This document shows, piece after piece, positions 1 through 6,301 of a stretch of 6,301 nucleotides of DNA. Source of the stretch: an uncultured Nitrosomonadales bacterium (GTDB lineage Bacteria > Pseudomonadota > Gammaproteobacteria > Burkholderiales > Gallionellaceae); contig CAIZNF010000482.1 in the NCBI GenBank assembly GCA_903934275.1, positions 1 through 6,301 of the forward strand, in the 5' to 3' direction. Made by a program: the position numbers and the translations under genes. The notes under the pieces are model-generated. The model was given only the letters and a program-made list of their open reading frames with translations, did not search any database and was not told the DNA's origin. How positions within the stretch are numbered: position 1 is the first letter of the stretch; every line of letters starts with the position of its first letter.

Positions 1-169
1 ATATTGGGAATTCGCGTTTCTGTATCAGGAAAATGAAAAACTTTTCCTTCCAGCAACAAAAATCAAGAGTTGTGGGGTACATGCCAAAAATTCAGGGAGT
101 AAGTTTTTAAAAAACAGGGGTTTTCTGACAGGCACTACTTAACCACGAACGGATTAAATCTGCGTTTCC
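1..169. other. AT-rich spacer downstream of rlpA, no gene seen
   Basis: This stretch follows the rlpA stop codon and is visibly richer in A and T than the genes. I see no coding region in it. An ATG at 82-80 on the minus strand opens a frame that stays open to the window edge (27 codons), but it has no Shine-Dalgarno sequence and unconvincing residue content. The stretch contains an inverted repeat at 27-48 and a weak AAAAC/GTTTT inverted repeat near 110-125, which reads into six T residues on the minus strand. Either could help end the operon transcript, but neither is a strong intrinsic terminator. I could not identify a promoter for a gene to the left. Confidence 0.5.
27..48. repeat. Inverted repeat AGGAAAA / TTTTCCT
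   Basis: The arms AGGAAAA (27-33) and TTTTCCT (42-48) are perfect reverse complements separated by 8 bases. The stem is A/T-rich and lacks an adjacent T-run in the operon direction, so it is not a standard terminator. It could be a weak RNA hairpin or chance in AT-rich DNA. Confidence 0.4.
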
Positions 170-1114
170 CTAGTGAAAATTCAGCATCGGCTTGAACCCA
201 AGCTTCCCCTTTAGGCCATCTGCGCTGCTCCGCGCTTCGTTCTGGCTGGTATATGGCCCCAAGTGAACGCGGGTAAGGCCATCTTTGACAAACACGCTGA
301 TTTGTTTGCCAACCTCGCCTAGGTCAGCTCGCATTTTTGCCACAAAATTTTCTGCAGCTTCCTGCGTTTTGAATGCGCCGAGTTGCAAATAAATGTTGCT
401 GCTTACCGCCGTGTTTGCGGCAGGTAGCGGGCTATTGGCGGCAGGCTCGATTTTCTCCAGCGGTTTGCTTTGTACCGGCTCGGCTTTGGCGAGAACATTG
501 GTGTCGGCATTGGCGGTTACACTTTCGATTTCCACTTCTGAGCTGCCGTTGCTGACGATGCCGAGTTTATGCGCGGCGGTGTAGGAAAGATCCATCACGC
601 GTTCATGCAGGAACGGACCTCTATCGTTGACGCGTACTACGACGGATTTTTTTGTGGCGACATTGGTCACGCGCGCATAGCTGGGAATCGGCAAGGTGGG
701 GTGTGCGGCGGTCATGGCGTACATGTCGTATGTTTCGCCGATAGAAGTGCGCTGACCGTGGAATTTTTTTCCATACCACGAGGCGATGCCGCGTTCCTTG
801 AAGTTACCCGATGTGGTCAGAGGGGTGTACGTTTTGCCCAGCGCGACATAAGGGCGGTTGGCATAGCGGTGCAACGGTTCGCTTTTCGGTATGGCATCGG
901 GGATGTCGTCAACGTTGGCTGGTGTGTCTGTGCCGGGACCGTCGCCGGTAAGATAGCCGCCCGGTGCAGGTGCTGCTGGTGCCGCCTGGGAGCTAACGGA
1001 ACGATCTTCAATCGGAGCGGGAGTGCTGCGTGTTTCTATCGGGCGTTGTGGGGCGCTGCCGCAGGCAGTGAGTACAAGAGTTGCAAAAGTAAAAATTGCG
1101 ATTTGCTTGTTCAT
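170..1114 (-). CDS. rlpA: RlpA septal-ring lipoprotein / lytic transglycosylase, SPOR domain
   Basis: The product has 314 residues. It starts with a lipoprotein signal peptide whose lipobox LTAC puts the lipidated cysteine at residue 18. A Pro/Ala/Ser-rich linker (about 19-75) leads to the double-psi beta-barrel domain (about 107-200), then a second linker (about 202-238) and a C-terminal SPOR domain (about 240-314) that binds glycan lacking stem peptides. The barrel carries GxASWYG at 109-115, MTAAH at 134-138 and VRVNDRGPF at 160-168. E127, H138 and D164 have the same spacing as the residues reported as important in Pseudomonas aeruginosa RlpA (E120, H131, D157), so lytic transglycosylase activity is plausible. 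E. coli RlpA is not known to have it. I chose the ATG at 1114 because it begins the signal peptide and has AAGGAGA four bases upstream (1119-1125). A TTG at 1222 in the same frame would add 36 residues that mask the signal peptide. It is the last gene of the cluster, 108 bases after rodA. Confidence 0.95.
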   Translation of the reverse strand: MNKQIAIFTFATLVLTACGSAPQRPIETRSTPAPIEDRSVSSQAAPAAPAPGGYLTGDGPGTDTPANVDDIPDAIPKSEPLHRYANRPYVALGKTYTPLTTSGNFKERGIASWYGKKFHGQRTSIGETYDMYAMTAAHPTLPIPSYARVTNVATKKSVVVRVNDRGPFLHERVMDLSYTAAHKLGIVSNGSSEVEIESVTANADTNVLAKAEPVQSKPLEKIEPAANSPLPAANTAVSSNIYLQLGAFKTQEAAENFVAKMRADLGEVGKQISVFVKDGLTRVHLGPYTSQNEARSSADGLKGKLGFKPMLNFH

Positions 1115-1118
1115 GCTT

Positions 1119-1125
1119 TCTCCTT
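1119..1125 (-). promoter_or_regulatory. Strong Shine-Dalgarno for rlpA (AAGGAGA)
   Basis: AAGGAGA lies four bases upstream of the ATG at 1114. It decides the rlpA start, because the alternative TTG at 1222 has no comparable site and would bury the lipoprotein signal. It is the clearest ribosome binding site among the five starts in this window. Confidence 0.8.
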
Positions 1126-1149
1126 TAAATGAGGGGCCGAGAAACCGGG

Positions 1150-1163
1150 GGCTGGAGGCTGGA
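1150..1163. repeat. Tandem heptamer, two copies of GGCTGGA
   Basis: GGCTGGA occurs twice back to back (1150-1156 and 1157-1163) in the rodA-rlpA spacer, between the hairpin at 1169-1183 and the rlpA start. Two copies of seven bases can arise by chance or slippage. It is listed because the mreB-mreC spacer also carries short, repeated, strand-asymmetric words. Confidence 0.6.
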
Positions 1164-1164
1164 T

Positions 1165-1183
1165 AAAACCTCGCGCGGCGAGG
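1165..1183 (-). terminator. Short GC hairpin with T4, weak terminator or attenuator candidate
   Basis: Read in the operon direction, a perfect 6-bp stem CCTCGC / GCGAGG (1183-1178 and 1174-1169) closes a 3-base CGC loop and is followed by TTTT (1168-1165). It sits just after the rodA stop and before rlpA. The stem is GC-rich but short and the T-run has only four bases, so partial termination or mRNA 3'-end stabilisation is more likely than full termination. It has no T-run on the other strand. Confidence 0.35.
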
Positions 1184-1222
1184 CAAAACTTTGGCCCTTT
1201 GCACCTGGACACTCATCCCCAA

Positions 1223-2320
1223 TCAGGTCTTAACCAGATTCTTGTGCGTCTCAATGCTCATCAGCATACCAAAACCTAGCAGCAAGGTCAGCATTGATGT
1301 TCCTCCGTAACTTATCAGCGGCAACGGCACACCGACTACCGGTAGAATACCGCTGACCATGCCCATGTTTACAAATGTGTAAGTGGCGAAAGTCAGCGTG
1401 ATGGAACCTGCCATCAGGCGCGTGAAGTAGGTTGATGCATTGGCGGTGATGATGAAGCCGCGCCCAATCACAAACAAATACATACTCAGTAGGATCAGGT
1501 TGCCGAGCAAACCGAACTCCTCCGAATATACCGCGAAAATGAAGTCGGTGGTGCGCTCCGGTAAAAAATCGAGATGGGTCTGCGTACCGTTCAGATAACC
1601 TTTGCCAAGAATGCCGCCCGAGCCAACGGCGATCATGCCCTGAATGGTGTGATAACCCTTGCCCAGCGCGTCTTGCGATGGGTCGAACAGCATCAGAATA
1701 CGATGGCGCTGGTAATCGTGCAGCATCGACCACAACACTGGCGCGCCGCCAAGCGCCGCGGCAAACATAACTCCCATCACGCGCCAACTCAGCCCCGCCA
1801 GAAACAATACATAAAATCCGCTAGCGGAAATCAGCAACGCGGTTCCCAAATCGGGCTGGCGCGCGATCAATGCTATCGGCATCACCAACAACAGCGCGGC
1901 AATAAAATAATTTTTCAGGGTGAGGGTAGCTTCATTTTTCTCAAAGTACCATGCCATCATCAACGGAACGCCGATCTTCATCAACTCGGAAGGCTGAATG
2001 GTCGCCACACCGACGTTCAGCCAGCGCCTCGCACCGTGGCTGATTTCGCCGAACAGCGCCACACTGACCAGCAGTGCCATGCCCAACAAGTAAATCGGCA
2101 ACGCGGTGCGCATCAAATAATGCAGCGGCAAGTGGGCGACCAGGCACATGCAGGTGAGCGCCACCGCAATATTGAGCATCTGGCTCAGTGGGCGGTTCCA
2201 GCTTGCACTGTCCGCGCTATGCAGCACCAGCAGGCTTACCAGCATCAGCAAGACAATGCCGAGCAGCAATGGCAGGTCGAGATGCGCGACAAAGCGAAGC
2301 CATTTCTGGCGTTTAGTCAT
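1223..2320 (-). CDS. rodA: RodA, SEDS-family peptidoglycan glycosyltransferase
   Basis: The product is a 365-residue polytopic inner-membrane protein, close to the 370 of E. coli RodA. It polymerises glycan strands from lipid II during side-wall growth, paired with the transpeptidase PBP2. Visible SEDS signatures are GARRWLNVG (96-104), the QPSELMK segment (109-115), ARQPDLGTALL (153-163), a GKGYLNGTQTHLDFLPE stretch (239-255) and the late ISYGGTSML motif (336-344). D259 in TTDFIF aligns with the essential aspartate of the family (D262 in E. coli). About ten hydrophobic segments are apparent. The ATG at 2320 lies inside the end of mrdA, sharing ATGACTAA, so the two genes overlap by 8 bases and are probably translationally coupled. 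AAGGGGGG (2329-2336), eight bases upstream, can serve as ribosome binding site. An alternative symbol is mrdB. It looks intact. Confidence 0.97.
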   Translation of the reverse strand: MTKRQKWLRFVAHLDLPLLLGIVLLMLVSLLVLHSADSASWNRPLSQMLNIAVALTCMCLVAHLPLHYLMRTALPIYLLGMALLVSVALFGEISHGARRWLNVGVATIQPSELMKIGVPLMMAWYFEKNEATLTLKNYFIAALLLVMPIALIARQPDLGTALLISASGFYVLFLAGLSWRVMGVMFAAALGGAPVLWSMLHDYQRHRILMLFDPSQDALGKGYHTIQGMIAVGSGGILGKGYLNGTQTHLDFLPERTTDFIFAVYSEEFGLLGNLILLSMYLFVIGRGFIITANASTYFTRLMAGSITLTFATYTFVNMGMVSGILPVVGVPLPLISYGGTSMLTLLLGFGMLMSIETHKNLVKT

Positions 2321-4214
2321 TTTCCTCGCCCCCCTTATCGGTTATATCCGGCAACGGTTTCGGTATCTTGCCGAGCAGAAAATAATCCATCACTTTACGC
2401 GCAATTGGGGCAGCCGTGCTGCCGCCGTGGCCGCCGTTCTCGACCAGCACCGCCAGAGCGATTTTAGGTTGCTCTGCAGGGGCGAAAGCGATAAACCATG
2501 CGTGGTCGCGATGCCTTTCGTCGATTTTGCTGGCATCATATTTTTCATCCTGTTTCATGGCGATCACCTGTGCGGTGCCGGTTTTTCCAGCGATGCGGTA
2601 GGGTGTGCCTGCCGCCGCTCCTGCCGCCGTACCTCCCGGCTGGGTGACTGCCGCCATGGCGCGTTTCACCAAGTCGAGATGCGCCGGGTCAAGCTTTAAA
2701 TCGAAGGCTTGTTTGATTTCGATCAAACGGCTTTCATTGCTGCGCGAACTGCGCACCTCTCTGACCAGATGCGGCTTGAAGCCAATGCCGTTATTGGCCA
2801 ACGCTGCGGTGGCGAAAGCCAGCTGCATTGGCGTTGCCAGGCTATAGCCCTGCCCGATGCCCACCGATACGGTATCGCCCACATACCATTTTTCTTTGTA
2901 GCGCTTCATTTTCCATTCCTGCGAGGGCAGCAGGCCGGATGTTTCACCTTCCAAATCAATGCCTGTTTTCTTGCCAAAGCCGAACCGTGACATGAAATTG
3001 AAGATGTTATCTATGCCCATCTCCGTTGCCAAACCGTAATAGTAGGTATCGCATGAGATGACGATGGACTTGAACATGTCCACGCTGCCGTGCCCGCCCT
3101 TCTTCCAATCGCGGTATTGGTGGCTGCTGCCGGGCAGGTTGAAATAGCCAGGATCGCTGATAGTGCGATCAGGTGAGCGTGTTTTGTAATGTAGTCCGGC
3201 CATCGCCATAAAAGGCTTGACTGTGGAACCTGCCGGATACTGCCCGCGTAGCGCACGATTGTTGAGCGGCACATCCGGTGAATTATTCAGCTCATCCCAA
3301 CTCTGCGTATCAATGCCGTCAATAAACAGGCTGGGATCGTAACCAGGCTTGCTGACAAAGGCCAGCACCTCGCCATTGTTCGGATCAATGGCCACCAACG
3401 CACCGCGATAGCTGCCAAATGACTGCTCAGCAATTTCCTGCAATTTTGCGTCGATGCTCAATACCAGCGTGTTGCCGGAAGCCGGCGGGGTGCGCGATAG
3501 CATACGCACCGATCGCCCGCCCGAATCCACTTCGACTTGTTCCACCCCGGTGGTGCCGTGCAATTCGCTTTCGTAGCTCTGTTCCAGGCCGGTTTTGCCG
3601 ATGTAATCGGAGCCGCGATAGTTGGCTGCCAGATCGTTTTCTTCGAGCTGATCCACGTCTGTCTGGTTGATTCGTCCGATATAACCGATCAGGTGTGCGG
3701 TTTTGTCGCTGTATGGGTAATCGCGGAACAGCCGCGCTTTGATCTCTACACCCGGAAACCGGTATTGTTGCGCGGCAAAGCGTGCGACCTCTTCATCGGT
3801 GAGCCGGTTGCGGATCATCAAGGTTTCGGAATTGCGTCGCTCGGTGAGCAGCTTCTTGAAGCGCTTGCGATCCTTGGGAGTGATATTGACCAGCGTGGAC
3901 AACTCATTTATCGTGGCTTCGAAGTCGGTTGTTCGGTTTGAGTTTATTTCCAGCGTATAGCCGGAATAATTGTGCGCCAGCACCACGCCGTTGCGGTCGA
4001 GTATCAGGCCGCGATTGGGAACGATGGGAACAATGGAGATGCGGTTGCTTTCCGCCAACGTCTGGTAATAATCGTGGCGCACCACTTGCAGGTAAACTAG
4101 GCGCGCCAGCAAAATTCCCAACAATGTCAATACAAAACCAATACTGATAGCCAAACGCAACCGGAAGTAAAATATATCTTGCTGGTGGTTTTTTAACTCA
4201 ACTTGTTTGTTCAT
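2313..4214 (-). CDS. mrdA: Penicillin-binding protein 2, elongation-specific transpeptidase
   Basis: The product has 633 residues, the same length as E. coli PBP2. A short cytoplasmic N-terminus and one membrane anchor (about 20-42) precede the non-catalytic dimerisation/pedestal region (about 60-240) and the transpeptidase domain (about 265-615). All three penicilloyl-serine motifs are present: STVK with the nucleophile S330 (330-333), SCD (387-389) and KTGTAQ (544-549). The surrounding YPAGSTVKPF and AGKTG contexts are typical of class B enzymes. It cross-links the strands made by RodA and is the target of mecillinam in enterobacteria. The ATG at 4214 is supported by the family N-terminus. 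The sequence just upstream has no good Shine-Dalgarno, only a weak GGG about seven bases away. It follows mreD by 85 bases and overlaps rodA by 8. No sign of damage or a missing catalytic residue. Confidence 0.97.
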   Translation of the reverse strand: MNKQVELKNHQQDIFYFRLRLAISIGFVLTLLGILLARLVYLQVVRHDYYQTLAESNRISIVPIVPNRGLILDRNGVVLAHNYSGYTLEINSNRTTDFEATINELSTLVNITPKDRKRFKKLLTERRNSETLMIRNRLTDEEVARFAAQQYRFPGVEIKARLFRDYPYSDKTAHLIGYIGRINQTDVDQLEENDLAANYRGSDYIGKTGLEQSYESELHGTTGVEQVEVDSGGRSVRMLSRTPPASGNTLVLSIDAKLQEIAEQSFGSYRGALVAIDPNNGEVLAFVSKPGYDPSLFIDGIDTQSWDELNNSPDVPLNNRALRGQYPAGSTVKPFMAMAGLHYKTRSPDRTISDPGYFNLPGSSHQYRDWKKGGHGSVDMFKSIVISCDTYYYGLATEMGIDNIFNFMSRFGFGKKTGIDLEGETSGLLPSQEWKMKRYKEKWYVGDTVSVGIGQGYSLATPMQLAFATAALANNGIGFKPHLVREVRSSRSNESRLIEIKQAFDLKLDPAHLDLVKRAMAAVTQPGGTAAGAAAGTPYRIAGKTGTAQVIAMKQDEKYDASKIDERHRDHAWFIAFAPAEQPKIALAVLVENGGHGGSTAAPIARKVMDYFLLGKIPKPLPDITDKGGEEND

Positions 4215-4299
4215 GCTTTGCCCACACGGGGATAAGCCGCGCCTTCATCACCGCAGAATTTGGGCAAATTTTTGCGCAGAGGCAGGTTTGCGTGCATCT

Positions 4300-4818
4300 C
4301 TACGACACCTTGTTGTCCGCGCGCATCTGCTGTACCGCTTGGAACGTGATGCTGAGTGGAGCCCACAGCATGGTCGAAGTCAGACAACCGAGAAGGTATG
4401 TCCATACCACATAGCCGTTTACCTGCCAATGCACCAACGCGTACACCGTATAGGTCAGCGCAAAAATAACGAACACTTGGGTAGTTTGCTGGCGCAGGTA
4501 GAACATCTTCAAACGGTGGTGCAGTATCACGCCACCAAAGGCAAGCAGTGTATAGGCCAGCGCATGCTGCCCGAACAAACTGGCATCGGCTACATCGGCG
4601 AGTATCCCGACCGCCCAGGACAGCCCGATACCAACACGCAACGGTTTATGCGCGCACCAATACAGCATAACCAACGCAACGAAATCCGGGCGCAGCATCA
4701 GCCAGATACCTTCCCATGGTAGCCCGTTCAGGAACAGCGCGACCAATATGCTTATTACGATAAAGGTATTGCTGATCGGACGCTGGATTTCCGGGTTGTC
4801 CGGGTCAAGATAGGACAT
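4300..4818 (-). CDS. mreD: Rod shape-determining membrane protein MreD
   Basis: The product is a 172-residue hydrophobic protein with about five membrane segments (roughly 18-33, 36-55, 62-78, 86-104, 115-155). The length matches the family (162 in E. coli). Family-like features are RPDFVALVMLYW (43-54) and a G-x3-D segment (71-75) followed by GQHALAYTL (83-91). MreD is an inner-membrane partner of MreC that helps link MreB filaments to wall synthesis, and its biochemical role is not settled. The ATG at 4818 follows the mreC stop with a single base between (TAAAATG) and lacks a clear ribosome binding site, which suggests reinitiation after mreC. MreD is weakly conserved in sequence, so position after mreC supports the call strongly. 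Confidence 0.94.
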   Translation of the reverse strand: MSYLDPDNPEIQRPISNTFIVISILVALFLNGLPWEGIWLMLRPDFVALVMLYWCAHKPLRVGIGLSWAVGILADVADASLFGQHALAYTLLAFGGVILHHRLKMFYLRQQTTQVFVIFALTYTVYALVHWQVNGYVVWTYLLGCLTSTMLWAPLSITFQAVQQMRADNKVS

Positions 4819-4819
4819 T

Positions 4820-5731
4820 TTATTTTTTGTGCTTCATTTTTAAATTCTGCGTAGCGCCGGTTGCCAACGGCGCTTCCGGCGGGCGCTCAGGCAATTTTGG
4901 TAAATCGGACAAAACCAGCAAATGTCGATGTTTGTCCACCCCGGCCAACGGCAGGCAGATAACGCGCGCAAACGGGTATGCGGCATCGCGCTCGATCTTG
5001 ATCACTTTGGCGACTGGAATGCCCGGCGGATAGATGCCGTCAATTCCAGATGTCACCAAGACATCACCGTTCTGGATGTCGGAGCTGATGGGCATGTAGC
5101 GCAGCGACAACTGGCTGGTGTCGCCCGCACCGAACACGATGGTGCGCAATCCGTTGCGCAACACCTGCACCGGCACGGCATGGTCTTTTTCGGTAATCAA
5201 TGTGACTTCGGAAAGCCACGGGTATACGCGCGTGATTTGCCCGACGATACCTGTGTCATCCATCACCACTTGCCCGGTATGGAAATTTGCGTCCCCGCCT
5301 TTATTGATGAGCACCCGGCGTCTGAATACATCGCGCTCGGCATATATGATCTCGACTTGTTGCGCATTAAATTCGCTACGCAGTGGCAGCGCCAGCAAAT
5401 TGCGCAGTTGCTGATTTTCATGCTGCAACGCCCGCCATTGCGACAATTGCGCCGCATCGTCCTGATGCTGCAGATGTAATAATTTGTTCTCATCCACCAA
5501 GCTGCGCTGTGTGACAAAAAAGTCACCCGCTTGCTGCCACAATACGCCCGGCAAGGTCGCCAGCCGCTGTATCGGCGAAACCAGTACGGATAATACGCCG
5601 CGCGTGGATTCAAGATAGCGGTAGCGCGCGTCCACGAACAACAGCAATAGCGAAAGCACCGAGAAGAACACCAGCCGCACTGCGGGGCTGGGGCCGCGAT
5701 TGAAAAACTGGAAAGATTGCGTGCTGTCCAT
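4820..5731 (-). CDS. mreC: Rod shape-determining protein MreC
   Basis: The product has 303 residues. A short cytoplasmic N-terminus is followed by one membrane segment (about 18-34), a periplasmic heptad-like coiled coil rich in Gln and Leu (about 74-113), and the paired beta-barrel domains (about 120-275). Typical family stretches are GDANFHTGQVVMDDTGIVGQ (146-165) and TSGIDGIYPPGIPV (227-240). The tail (about 280-303) is Pro-rich then Lys-rich and probably disordered. MreC forms periplasmic assemblies and activates the PBP2-RodA pair. It is shorter than E. coli MreC (367), as in many other MreC proteins whose tails are short. The ATG at 5731 has only a weak GGTAAAG upstream. The gene is 110 bases after mreB, and that spacer carries an unusual repeat element that may affect its expression relative to mreB. 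Confidence 0.96.
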   Translation of the reverse strand: MDSTQSFQFFNRGPSPAVRLVFFSVLSLLLLFVDARYRYLESTRGVLSVLVSPIQRLATLPGVLWQQAGDFFVTQRSLVDENKLLHLQHQDDAAQLSQWRALQHENQQLRNLLALPLRSEFNAQQVEIIYAERDVFRRRVLINKGGDANFHTGQVVMDDTGIVGQITRVYPWLSEVTLITEKDHAVPVQVLRNGLRTIVFGAGDTSQLSLRYMPISSDIQNGDVLVTSGIDGIYPPGIPVAKVIKIERDAAYPFARVICLPLAGVDKHRHLLVLSDLPKLPERPPEAPLATGATQNLKMKHKK

Positions 5732-5841
5732 CTTTACCGGGTAGCGGAAAGCAGGTAGTGGTCAGTGTGGGGAAGCAGGTTTTTCCACTCCCCGCTTCCC
5801 ACCCCCCGGAAATTTCCCACTTTACTACTCCCCAGAAATAA
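5732..5841. repeat. Repeat-rich, strand-asymmetric mreB-mreC spacer
   Basis: The plus strand is C/T-rich, so the operon transcript is G-rich here. Repeated words on the plus strand are ACTCCCC (5787-5793, 5827-5833), TTCCCAC (5796-5802, 5814-5820) and the near-identical GGAAAGCAGGT (5746-5756) and GGGAAGCAGGT (5770-5780). GGGAAGC (5770-5776) is also the inverse of GCTTCCC (5794-5800), giving a 7-bp stem that extends to 9 pairs with one bulge. GGAAATTTCC (5808-5817) is a perfect 10-base palindrome. No T-run follows the stem in the operon direction, so it is not an intrinsic terminator. I see no ORF. The function is unknown. Such a spacer could tune mreC relative to mreB, or be a decayed dispersed repeat. 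Confidence 0.6.
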
Positions 5842-5849
5842 TTATTCTG
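5833..5849. repeat. AT-rich near-palindrome over the mreB stop codon
   Basis: CAGAA (5833-5837) and TTCTG (5845-5849) are reverse complements flanking TAATTA (5839-5844) and one unpaired A. The mreB stop codon (5842-5844) lies inside. It could fold as a small hairpin at the end of the mreB message, but it is A/T-rich and weak. Confidence 0.4.
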
Positions 5850-6301
5850 TCGTAAAAATGTTGGATGATTTGTTGTCCATATTATCTAGCGCGCGGCCAG
5901 AACCACGCACTACACAGGTCAGAGGATCTTCCGCGATCAACACAGGCAAGCCGGTTTCCTCCATCAATAAACGATCCAGGTCGCGCAGCAACGCACCCCC
6001 ACCGGTAAGCACCATGCCCTTGTTGGCGATGTCCGCGCCGAGTTCCGGCGGGGTTTGTTCCAGAGCAGTTTTGACCGCGCTGACGATGCTGTTGAGCGGG
6101 TCGGTCAGCGCTTCAAGAATTTCATTGCTGGAAATGGTAAAGCTGCGCGGCACACCTTCCGCCAGATTGCGCCCTTTCACTTCCATCTCGCGCACTTCGC
6201 TGCCGGGGAAAGCGGAGCCGATAGTTTTTTTGATATTTTCGGCGGTAGTTTCGCCGATCAGCATGCCGTAATTGCGGCGGATGTAGTTGATGATGGCATC
6301 G
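5842..6301 (-). CDS. mreB: Actin-like rod shape-determining protein MreB (C-terminal part)
   Basis: This is the last 152 residues of MreB, with the N-terminal half beyond the right edge (the family is about 347 residues). The first complete visible codon is the Asp of a [12 protein letters not shown] segment. The fragment then runs through [12 protein letters not shown] and NEILEAL to the nucleotide-binding loop [14 protein letters not shown] and the [20 protein letters not shown] segment, all close to E. coli MreB. It forms ATP-dependent antiparallel filaments on the inner face of the membrane that orient the elongation machinery. The tail ends in FTTE, where E. coli has FSEE. The reading frame is open to the edge, so an in-frame Met at 6264 should not be taken as the start. 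It is the first gene of the cluster seen here, and any promoter lies outside the window. Confidence 0.97.
   Translation of the reverse strand, partial: DAIINYIRRNYGMLIGETTAENIKKTIGSAFPGSEVREMEVKGRNLAEGVPRSFTISSNEILEALTDPLNSIVSAVKTALEQTPPELGADIANKGMVLTGGGALLRDLDRLLMEETGLPVLIAEDPLTCVVRGSGRALDNMDNKSSNIFTTE

Noticed and set aside
1..82. Possible start of another minus-strand gene (ATG at 82-80)
   Set aside because: The 27-codon frame runs off the edge, has no Shine-Dalgarno and AT-driven residue content. It cannot be supported from this window.
569..1132. Plus-strand open frame (187 residues) antisense to rlpA
   Set aside because: It is opposite the conserved RlpA barrel domain, has no recognisable domain, and no good ribosome binding site was seen.
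1115..1222. 36-residue N-terminal extension of RlpA from a TTG at 1222
   Set aside because: The extension is Arg/Pro-rich, would hide the lipoprotein signal peptide, and is encoded by the structured spacer. The ATG at 1114 has a strong Shine-Dalgarno.
1574..2467. Long plus-strand open frame (297 residues) antisense to rodA and the end of mrdA
   Set aside because: It lies opposite clear rodA and mrdA coding sequence. Its translation is rich in Gln, His and Arg with no domain pattern, as expected from the complement of a hydrophobic membrane-protein gene.
4207..4722. Plus-strand open frame (171 residues) antisense to mreD
   Set aside because: It is opposite a hydrophobic membrane protein gene that fits the operon, and it shows no motif.
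4922..5479. Plus-strand open frame (185 residues) antisense to mreC
   Set aside because: It mirrors the mreC beta domains, and its content is His/Arg/Gln-rich without motifs, so it is a shadow frame.
5767..5802. Intrinsic terminator after mreB
   Set aside because: The stem is real, but it has a 17-base loop and no T-run follows it in the operon direction. It was kept as a structural repeat only.

Overview
The window is one minus-strand cell-elongation (Rod complex) operon from a Gram-negative bacterium. In transcription order, from the right edge to the left, it reads mreB (C-terminal part only), mreC, mreD, mrdA (PBP2), rodA (mrdB) and rlpA. The protein sequences, an RlpA with both a lipoprotein signal and a SPOR domain, and the joining of mreBCD to mrdA-rodA-rlpA in a single run point to a proteobacterium. 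A betaproteobacterium, perhaps near Gallionellales or Nitrosomonadales, is my best guess, but that placement is inference from gene order and protein flavour. No plus-strand gene is credible.

Layout: 1-169 is an AT-rich spacer downstream of rlpA. rlpA occupies 170-1114, and a 108-bp spacer with a small hairpin and a tandem heptamer follows (1115-1222). rodA is 1223-2320 and overlaps mrdA (2313-4214) by 8 bases. An 85-bp plain spacer precedes mreD (4300-4818), which is one base away from mreC (4820-5731). The 110-bp mreC/mreB spacer (5732-5841) holds a repeat-rich, strand-asymmetric element. mreB runs from 5842 off the right edge.

How the genes work together: MreB forms actin-like filaments under the inner membrane. 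MreC and MreD connect them to the periplasmic synthesis machinery. RodA polymerises glycan strands from lipid II and PBP2 cross-links them, which together gives lateral wall growth and rod shape. RlpA is an outer-membrane lipoprotein that acts on or binds peptide-poor glycan, usually at septa, and carries the family's catalytic residues here. All five complete genes look intact, with expected lengths and active-site motifs.

No previously undescribed system is visible. The parts worth a second look are non-coding: the G-rich (in the transcript) repeat element between mreB and mreC, and the hairpin-plus-heptamer spacer before rlpA.
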